64,000 nucleotides of DNA from Microcaldota archaeon. GTDB lineage: Archaea; Micrarchaeota; Micrarchaeia; Norongarragalinales; SBBD01. The first letter of the stretch is position 1. The number at the start of each line of letters is the position of its first letter. The notes below the pieces were generated by a model, which did not search any database, was not told the DNA's origin, and saw only the letters and a program-made list of their open reading frames with translations. Where the stretch lies: positions 1 to 64,000 of the forward strand of contig JACRGC010000009.1 of assembly GCA_016212475.1 (NCBI GenBank), read 5' to 3'. The position numbers and the translations under genes were made by a program. This document shows, in pieces, positions 58,301 to 64,000 of this stretch.

Positions 58301-59013
58301 AGAAAAAGCCCCTTGGAAAAGTTGAAAAAGAGTATACGCACTATTTTCTATATTTTGGCGACCAGAAATTTAAATCACAAACAGAGTTTGTCAGAATTTT
58401 AAAAATTGAGGAAGTGGGGATCCAGGATACTTGGGATATTGAAGTTGAGGGTGCACATAATTTTTTAGCGAATGGCTTCATTGTCCATAATTCCAAAATC
58501 ACTATGAAATATCCCAGTATTTACCTTCTTGGAAAAAACGCGCGCGCGGACATCCTTTCAGTTGCATACGCTGGAAAAAACCAGATCCAGGACGCCGGCG
58601 GAAAAGCTGTCCATCTAGCCCCCAATACGACTTCAAAAATAATTTCAAAATCAGTCAGCAAGGATGGGGGCAAATCGATTTACCGCGGGCTTTTGCACAT
58701 CGGAAAAAAAGCCAACTACGCAAAAAGCACTGTGCGCTGCGATGCCCTATTGATAGATGAATTTTCAAAAACCGATACAATCCCCTACAATGAAATACGA
58801 AATGACACTGCAACCGTTACGCATGAAGCTTCTGTTGGGAAAATCGGCGAGGATTTGATTTTCTATTTGATGTCGCGTGGCCTATCCGAGCAGCAAGCGC
58901 TTGGAATGGTCGTAAATGGCTTCCTTGAAGTTTTCACAAAGGAACTCCCAATGGAATACGCAGTCGAATTCAACCGGCTAATACAGCTTGAAATGTCTGG
59001 ATCGGTGGGCTAA
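55351..59013 (+). CDS. sufB: SufB precursor containing two inteins
   Basis: SufB exteins '..AKLHYIEG | CSAPQYRGKRHSLHTAVVEIVA..VEWLDANIG | SKITMKYPSIYLLG..' interrupted twice. Confidence 0.97.
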   Translation: MRAENFMSKNPDTQFRERFDQKYGFKTAGKSVYEFETGLSEKTVKEISKVKIEPDWLSKYRKDSLQLFFKKPLPTWGPDLSEIDFDDIVYYAKPSDSQANNWEDVPTQIRDTFEKLGIPQAERKFLAGVGAQMESENVYHSLQARLHRLGVVFVDPDTALNPTKEKIKQQNLNYETMMIAHKHFIKWFGKVIPKEDNKFASLNSAVFSGGSFIYVPENVEVDLPLQAYFRINKENMGQFERTLIIADKGAKLHYIEGCFTKGTPILTSLGTKAIEEIKAGDEVLTDKVRNKRVYKTQVRKYAGKLFSIKYYGDSSKEIKTTSEHPFLAVRREREEYRNTNWKTEWMNASDLRKGDYACIPINRLVDSLDVRTFSIRKGNGRHGFKNIPLALHTDKDFFRLIGYYLAEGTTLGEHYVTFTFNKNERKYLDDVISLLAKYFGKKPLEYKEYKNGITLVLCSTIAARFFKNEFGFKAENKHLPSWALLENLEKQKELIKGYWRGDGSYMYVQYAGGVKRTFRINSISEKLISQIRDILLRQNVFASINKSPRDGRHTVFALIIGGEFLIPFAALVDVYPSNEVAVGSQVQFQKLLGVNAKSFVKISESYAFVPIKSVSFEEVNDLDVYNFSVEDDESYVANGVVVHNCSAPQYRGKRHSLHTAVVEIVAMENAKVRYTTLQNWSSNVYNLVTKRAFAYENAYVEWLDANIGCLAGNSKIFLNNEIKEIKDIERGDTVLSIDQNFEFERKKVTGKKYSGAKMVYKLETENHREVFATGNHPFLAIKKSGKRQIIRWTPLNELSENDYVGISGEVPDFGIPMKIDYSKKSGNKDIVYPIETTATLLWLLGFYLGDGYVHGSRMYFAVPEKDKSQVKVIAGVRQIFNLDKYEKRQNIIRFNSVDLINFFKHLGFEGNARTKKLPNWINKLPQEQKRALIDGYIDADGYRRKGHKNISITSVNKELLEQIKILAISCGLDARKISRWSRKEKKPLGKVEKEYTHYFLYFGDQKFKSQTEFVRILKIEEVGIQDTWDIEVEGAHNFLANGFIVHNSKITMKYPSIYLLGKNARADILSVAYAGKNQIQDAGGKAVHLAPNTTSKIISKSVSKDGGKSIYRGLLHIGKKANYAKSTVRCDALLIDEFSKTDTIPYNEIRNDTATVTHEASVGKIGEDLIFYLMSRGLSEQQALGMVVNGFLEVFTKELPMEYAVEFNRLIQLEMSGSVG
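56122..57282 (+). mobile_element. Intein 1 of SufB (387 aa, LAGLIDADG-type)
   Basis: Starts CFTKGTPILTSLGTKAIEEIKAGDEVLT; block B TSEHPFLAV; 'LIGYYLAEGT' and 'LIKGYWRGDGS'; ends VVVHN before C of CSAPQYRG. Confidence 0.95.
57475..58491 (+). mobile_element. Intein 2 of SufB (339 aa, LAGLIDADG-type)
   Basis: Starts CLAGNSKIFLNNEIKEIKDIERGDTVLS; block B ATGNHPFLAI; 'LLGFYLGDGYV' and 'LIDGYIDADGY'; ends FIVHN before S of SKITMKYPS. Confidence 0.95.
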
Positions 59014-59019
59014 ACCATC

Positions 59020-60315
59020 ATGGAAAATCAAAAAAATCAATTATCAATCACGGAAGAATCAGTTGCGCAGTTTTCCAAATCCGCAAAGGAGCCAAGCTGG
59101 TTAACTAACCGTAGAATTGAAGCAATAAAACTTTTTGAAACCCTCCCAATTGAAAATTCACCCCTATTCAAAAAATACGCATCCTCCTTGGAATTGAATT
59201 TGGATAATATGCAACTTCAACAACAGCCCCAAAACCTTCCAGCAATTGATGGGATTGCAATTATGCCAATTTCAAATGCCATCCAATCACATGAAAAGCT
59301 GATCCGGCAATACATTGACAAAGCGCCGGACAACAAGTTCTCAGCGCTTAATTTGGCAACCTTCACTAACGGCTATTTTATCCACATTCCAAAAAATACT
59401 GCAATTGAACTTCCAATTTCGCTTCTAAATTCGCCTGAAAATTTGCCATATATTGCAGCAAAGAACTTGATAATTGCTGAGGAGGGCTCGAATTTTACGC
59501 TAACCGAGGAAAACTATTCACATTCCCAAAAAGGCGCGGTTGTTTCCAGTTCTACATGCGCGCATGCAAAAGAAAAAGCAAGCATTTCGCTAAATTACAT
59601 CAACAGCTTCAATGATAAAAGCTCATTTATTTGCGATAAGGAAATCCTGCTTGAAAAAAACTCCAAATCCTTCTCTTCTTCCGGATATTTTGGAGGAAAG
59701 CAAACAATTTCCACCCAAAATACCATAATGCAAGGAGAAAATTCATTTGGGGAAGATTATGGCGTGATTTTTGGAAGCAACGATGAACGTTATTCCGTAA
59801 CATCAAACATCACAAACCTTGGCAAAAACTCAAAGGGAAAAGTTGTTTCAAAAGGGGTTTATAGAGACGGTTCAAAAGGGCTATTCAAGGGCATGGCAAC
59901 GATTGGCAAGGATGCAAAAAATTCAATTTCATATTTAGCCGGCCATAGCATCCTTTTGGGAAAAAATTCCAGCTCCGATGCAATTCCAGGGCTTAAAATA
60001 GACACAAACGATGTGAAGGCAACGCATAGCGCATCCATTGCCCAAATCGATGAATCGCAGCTTTTCTATTTGATGTCAAGAGGGCTTTCACTTGATGATT
60101 CAAACAAATTAGTTGTCGAAGGCTTCCTTTCGCCGGTTCTTTCGCAAATCAAGCTAAAAGCAGTTGCGTATAGGATCCGGGCTCTTTTCGAACTCATGTG
60201 GGAGCGAAAACCCTTTGCACAGCTCCATGGCCATTTGGAGGGCATTTCAAAGGATGATTCGCACTCTTCAGATAAGAAGGATTTATTCGAAGGACACTAC
60301 AAATACCGCAAATAA
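59020..60315 (+). CDS. sufD: SufD
   Basis: SufBD-like beta-helix and C-terminal 'VKATHSASIAQIDESQLFYLMSRGLSLDDSNKLVVEGFLSPVL'. Confidence 0.93.
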   Translation: MENQKNQLSITEESVAQFSKSAKEPSWLTNRRIEAIKLFETLPIENSPLFKKYASSLELNLDNMQLQQQPQNLPAIDGIAIMPISNAIQSHEKLIRQYIDKAPDNKFSALNLATFTNGYFIHIPKNTAIELPISLLNSPENLPYIAAKNLIIAEEGSNFTLTEENYSHSQKGAVVSSSTCAHAKEKASISLNYINSFNDKSSFICDKEILLEKNSKSFSSSGYFGGKQTISTQNTIMQGENSFGEDYGVIFGSNDERYSVTSNITNLGKNSKGKVVSKGVYRDGSKGLFKGMATIGKDAKNSISYLAGHSILLGKNSSSDAIPGLKIDTNDVKATHSASIAQIDESQLFYLMSRGLSLDDSNKLVVEGFLSPVLSQIKLKAVAYRIRALFELMWERKPFAQLHGHLEGISKDDSHSSDKKDLFEGHYKYRK

Positions 60316-60382
60316 GGCTAAACCCCATCAATTGGAAAACCTATTAAACAATTCAGCCAAGAACCATAATTGGCGATTGTAT

Positions 60383-61606
60383 ATGGTTGATTTTTCTAAA
60401 CTTAAAAACGATTTCCCAACACTTAAAAGAAAAGTGAACGGAAAGCAACTGGTTTATCTGGATTCGGCGGCAACTAGCCAGCGCCCACTTCAAGTAATCG
60501 AAGCCATGGATGACTATTACAAAAACTTCAATGCATCCGTCCACCGCGGGATTTATTCCATTTCCGAAGAGGCAACAGACAAGTACGAAAAAGCGCGCGA
60601 AAAAATTGCCAAATTCATAAATGCTTCTCCCGAAGAGATTATTTTCACAAAAAATGCTACAGAATCGCTGAATTTGGTTTCTTACTCGTATGGCGATTAT
60701 TCCCTTCAGGCAAATGATTCTGTTTTGATTACTCAAATGGAGCACCATTCCAACCTAATCCCTTGGCAGCAATTAACAAAACGCAAAAAAGGCTCACTAC
60801 TTTACGCAATGGTAACTAATGATGGTTTTGTCAACATGCAAGAATTTGATTTACAACTCAAAAAGAAGCCAAAAATCGTTTCCTTCACTCACGCCTCAAA
60901 CGTCCTTGGAACTATCAATCCTATCAAAGAAATGGTAAAAAAAGCGCATGATGCCGGCGCAATTTCCGTAATTGATGCGGCGCAATCCGCTCCCCACATG
61001 AAAGTTGATGTCAAGGCGATGGATTGCGATTTCCTAGCATTTTCCGGCCATAAGATGCTTGGGCCAACCGGCATTGGAATACTTTATGGAAAAAAGCACC
61101 TTCTTGAAAAAATGCCTCCGTTTTTAACCGGCGGATCCATGATTCGCGAAGTCACTTTGCAAGACGCCAAATGGGCGGATCTTCCAGCAAAATTTGAAGC
61201 CGGAACCCCTGCAATTGCTGAATCAATTGGTTTGGGGGCGGCAGTTGATTACATCAATGCAATTGGAATTGATAGCATAAGAAGGCATGAAATCGACCTT
61301 ACAAAATACGCCCTTGAGCGATTGTCCGAATTCAAAGGAATTAGCATTTACGGCCCAAAAGATGCCGAAAAAAAAGGAGGAGTTGTTGCCTTTTATTTAG
61401 AGGGAGTGCATCCGCATGATGCTGCCTCTCTACTAGACGAGCAAGGCGTTGCTGTTCGGGCCGGCCATCACTGCGCGCATCCTCTGATGCAAAGATTTGG
61501 CGTTCCAGCAACACTTCGAGCAAGCTTTTATGTTTACAACGACAAATCCGACATCGACAAACTTTATGAGGCGCTAAAATTCACCGAAAGCATACTTAAG
61601 AAGTGA
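60383..61606 (+). CDS. sufS: Cysteine desulfurase SufS
   Basis: 'VYLDSAATSQRPLQVIEAMDDYY', 'ASVHRGIYSISEEATDKYE', 'AFSGHKMLGPTGIGILYGK', 'VAVRAGHHCAHPLMQRFG'. ATG 60383. Confidence 0.96.
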   Translation: MVDFSKLKNDFPTLKRKVNGKQLVYLDSAATSQRPLQVIEAMDDYYKNFNASVHRGIYSISEEATDKYEKAREKIAKFINASPEEIIFTKNATESLNLVSYSYGDYSLQANDSVLITQMEHHSNLIPWQQLTKRKKGSLLYAMVTNDGFVNMQEFDLQLKKKPKIVSFTHASNVLGTINPIKEMVKKAHDAGAISVIDAAQSAPHMKVDVKAMDCDFLAFSGHKMLGPTGIGILYGKKHLLEKMPPFLTGGSMIREVTLQDAKWADLPAKFEAGTPAIAESIGLGAAVDYINAIGIDSIRRHEIDLTKYALERLSEFKGISIYGPKDAEKKGGVVAFYLEGVHPHDAASLLDEQGVAVRAGHHCAHPLMQRFGVPATLRASFYVYNDKSDIDKLYEALKFTESILKK

Positions 61607-61610
61607 AAAA

Positions 61611-61982
61611 ATGGACATCTACCGCGAAAACGTCCTGGATCATTACAAAAATCCCCGCAACTTTGGCAACATGGATAAGCCGGATGCAAAATTCAAGGAT
61701 TCCAACCCCCTTTGCGGGGACGAAGTCGAATTCTATTTGAAAATTGATTCCGGCTTGATCAAGGATGTCAAATACCATGGCCAAGGATGCGCAATTTCGC
61801 AAGCGTCCGCTTCAATTTTATCTGAAAAACTAATAGGGATGAAAATATCCGATGTCATGAAGCTGGAAAAGGAAGATGTCACAGCTTGGCTTGGTTCGGA
61901 ATTAACCCCAAGCAGGCTCAAGTGCGCTTTGCTTCCGGTAATGGTAGCTAAAGCTGCAATCAACGAATTTGAAAAGAAATAA
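61611..61982 (+). CDS. IscU/SufU-like Fe-S scaffold
   Basis: 'VLDHYKNPRNFG', 'NPLCGDEVEFYLK', 'GQGCAISQASASILSE', 'SRLKCALLP'. Confidence 0.94.
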   Translation: MDIYRENVLDHYKNPRNFGNMDKPDAKFKDSNPLCGDEVEFYLKIDSGLIKDVKYHGQGCAISQASASILSEKLIGMKISDVMKLEKEDVTAWLGSELTPSRLKCALLPVMVAKAAINEFEKK

Positions 61983-61991
61983 GCGATTATT

Positions 61992-62531
61992 ATGCCAAAA
62001 TTTCAAAACGAGGAATTATTCGGAAGTAGGTACAAGGAAGCTGTTAAAAAAAAATTGGAAATTTCCAAAATACCCGATAAAATGCATCTAAGAAGATCGT
62101 TAAAAAGACTCGATGAATGGGCGCAAGAAAAATTGGATTTTAGGGAGCACTTGGTCCTTAGGCTCTATGACCCAAACCGGTATTTTCACGATGTACCCTT
62201 CATTGAAGCAATCAAACTTATTGAAGATGAGGGAATGCGCCTTCCAAATCTAATCCATCCTAAAAACCCTCCTTATATTTCCGGAAACATTGGAAAATTG
62301 CAAGTCACAATCAATTCTCCGCACGCAATTCATATTTCCCTTGGCAAAAATAGAACCCATGCAGAAATATCCGATATAACTTCGGCTTTTCCATCCATCA
62401 AGTTTTCGGGCCCAAAGAACATGAGGTTCATAAGGCAGGTGTATGCATTCAAGGATAGGATTTTCGATCCTCCGGAAAAATCGGTTTTTAGAAAAGCAAT
62501 TGATAAAATCAGGAAACTTGGGAAAAAATGA
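61992..62531 (+). CDS. Hypothetical protein
   Basis: 179-aa ORF downstream of IscU, no recognised motif. Confidence 0.55.
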   Translation: MPKFQNEELFGSRYKEAVKKKLEISKIPDKMHLRRSLKRLDEWAQEKLDFREHLVLRLYDPNRYFHDVPFIEAIKLIEDEGMRLPNLIHPKNPPYISGNIGKLQVTINSPHAIHISLGKNRTHAEISDITSAFPSIKFSGPKNMRFIRQVYAFKDRIFDPPEKSVFRKAIDKIRKLGKK

Positions 62532-62685
62532 TTTTATCAGCTTATTTTATCAATTTTTCCAACATGTAATATACTAGATAACAATTGTTACCTAAAACAT
62601 AACGTTTGACTCAGAAAATTATTTGGCGCAGTTAATTAGAACAAATCAGAACTTAGCAATAAAAAAAAGAAAAAAAGGAAAAGGC

Positions 62686-62850
62686 TTACTTTGCCTTCCC
62701 AACGATCTTGAACATCTTGCAGTCGCACTTGACGCAGTTTCCCTTGTATGCGTTCATCCCATTCTTCATGGTTACCATTTTTGGGTCCTTCATTTCCCGC
62801 TCCATCTTTTCCTTCATGCATCTTGCCATAACTTTAACTGCTCCTGCCAT
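62686..62850 (-). CDS. Small DUF5679-like Cys protein (54 aa), not in supplied ORF list
   Basis: MAGAVKVMARCMKEKMEREMKDPKMVTMKNGMNAYKGNCVKCDCKMFKIVGKAK*; 'VTMKNGMNAYKGNCVKCDCKMFKI' motif. Confidence 0.75.
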   Translation of the reverse strand: MAGAVKVMARCMKEKMEREMKDPKMVTMKNGMNAYKGNCVKCDCKMFKIVGKAK

Positions 62851-62931
62851 ACAAAATCCACCTCATAATAAAGCGTTGCAAACTTCACGAATGAAGAGCT
62901 TAAAAAGGTATGAGAAAACTTAATTGGGCGG

Positions 62932-63318
62932 CTAACCTGGTCTTGGCCCGCAGTTGAAATGGGTGTTGTCCTTATACCAAGGCGTTCCAATCAATAATTC
63001 CGGATTTGTTAAGCATTTCAATTCTACCATGTAATCAGAAGCCAAACAGCCGTTTTCTCCACATCCCGATGAATTCCACATGCCATCTTTGATGTCATAG
63101 CAATCGTGTGTATTGCTTAGCGAGGCTAAACAGTAGGACTTTGGGTTATATGATGAAGGCATTGGGCTCGATCTCAATATCCAAATTGCTCCAAAAATTA
63201 AAATAATTACAAATATGATCAGTAGAATTAGTTGAAGCATTTTCTTTTCTAAAGGCGTAATTGCATTCTTCTCTCCGGGAAGATGAACGCTATTTTTATC
63301 GATTTTTACAGAAGGCAT
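62932..63318 (-). CDS. Membrane-anchored small Cys protein, 'HFNCGP' family
   Basis: One TM, 'CLTNPELLIGTPWYKDNTHFNCGPRPG' C-terminus. Confidence 0.75.
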   Translation of the reverse strand: MPSVKIDKNSVHLPGEKNAITPLEKKMLQLILLIIFVIILIFGAIWILRSSPMPSSYNPKSYCLASLSNTHDCYDIKDGMWNSSGCGENGCLASDYMVELKCLTNPELLIGTPWYKDNTHFNCGPRPG

Positions 63319-63387
63319 AACTAACGTTAATTCGCATTTCGATATAAACTTATTCTTTAAGTCGATTTGAGAAAAGCAAAAGCGGTA

Positions 63388-63696
63388 TTAAGCCGGTTTT
63401 GGCCCGCAGTTGAAATGGGTTTCGTCGGCTTTATAGGGTGTTCCTTCGAGGGGTCCATTTGGCTTTAGGCACGTTTTGCTTACCCCGTAGTCATCTGCTT
63501 TCAAATTTTTCAAATCACTGTTCCATTCTCCGGATTCTATTAAACACACTTTAACCGAAGCTATTTGGGCTCTACAGTTCCCAGTTAACGGAGCATCTGC
63601 GATTGTTGCTCCCCTTAAAATTGAAATTCCTATCCAACTCAAAACCAAAATAAATGCCACGCCAACAATTAGCATGCTGAAATTCCTCGAAACCAT
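63388..63696 (-). CDS. Membrane-anchored small Cys protein, 'HFNCGP' family
   Basis: N-terminal TM; 'CLKPNGPLEGTPYKADETHFNCGPKPA'. Confidence 0.78.
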   Translation of the reverse strand: MVSRNFSMLIVGVAFILVLSWIGISILRGATIADAPLTGNCRAQIASVKVCLIESGEWNSDLKNLKADDYGVSKTCLKPNGPLEGTPYKADETHFNCGPKPA

Positions 63697-63772
63697 ACCA
63701 AAACCACGCCTCGTTTGAATATTAAACTTTTATTTCATAGGTTTGCGAAAAGAAATCACAAGGTTAGATAAA

Positions 63773-64000
63773 TTATTGTATTATTGGCATTCGTCCGCAG
63801 TTGAAATGGGTTTCGTCGGCTTTCCAGGAAGATCCATCCAACTCTCCACCCGGTTTTAAGCAATTTGTATCAAAGCCATATTCGGAGGCCAATAAGTTTT
63901 TAGCTTCACTGTTCCAGTTTCCATTTTCAGAAAGGCATATGGGCAAACTTGCCAATTTTTCTAAGCAAGGGGAACCAGACGATTGATTTCCTCTAAAATA
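63773..64000 (-). CDS. Small Cys protein, 'HFNCG' family (5' end beyond window)
   Basis: Frame is open to the window edge (..YFRGNQSSGSPCLEKLASLPICLSENGNWNSEAKNL..DETHFNCGRMPIIQ*). Confidence 0.75.
   Translation of the reverse strand, partial: YFRGNQSSGSPCLEKLASLPICLSENGNWNSEAKNLLASEYGFDTNCLKPGGELDGSSWKADETHFNCGRMPIIQ

Noticed and set aside
55351-59013. Reading the 1220-aa ORF as a multi-domain fusion of SufB with endonucleases
   Set aside because: Both inserts have complete intein splice-junction blocks (N-terminal Cys, C-terminal HN followed by C/S) and exteins join in register, so inteins explain it better.
60164-60382. N-terminal extension of SufS overlapping the sufD 3' end
   Set aside because: ATG at 60383 gives the normal SufS N-terminus (MVDFSKLKNDFPTLKRKVNGKQLVYLDSAATS); the extension is the out-of-frame sufD tail.
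1-64000. Prophage or transposon-borne defence island
   Set aside because: No integrase, transposase, phage structural or recognised defence cassette apart from vapBC and the two inteins; gene content is mostly housekeeping.

Overview
This window looks like an archaeal chromosome segment. Lineage markers read from the protein track are GGGP synthase, geranylgeranyl reductase, PCNA, primase large subunit, prefoldin beta, archaeal topoisomerase I, an archaeal-type CCA-adding enzyme, GTP-dependent dephospho-CoA kinase (DUF359) and AsnRS. A DPANN-type lineage (Micrarchaeota/Diapherotrites-like) is my inference only. Gene density is high. One 5S rRNA is visible on the minus strand near 22.2 kb; I saw no tRNA, 16S/23S, CRISPR array or transposase. 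Items most worth a second look: (1) SufB is interrupted by two LAGLIDADG inteins within a complete sufC-B-D-S-U cluster, which sits next to SOD, peroxiredoxin and an HxlR-type regulator. (2) Two adjacent giant proteins carry class III (pilin-like) signal peptides, and one contains three tandem ~92-aa repeats. (3) A paralogous family of small membrane-anchored Cys proteins ending in 'DETHFNCGP' lies at both window edges. (4) The primase large subunit appears to lack the canonical Fe-S ligands. (5) Several familiar folds have lost catalytic or metal residues: a ZIP-like transporter, an isochorismatase with Cys to Ser, and a DUF255 protein without CxxC. (6) A bacterial/eukaryotic-style type II pantothenate kinase is present. 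(7) A dispersed multi-hairpin intergenic element occurs. (8) The palindrome GCAATTGC appears strongly over-represented. All family calls come from motif recognition; no database search was run.
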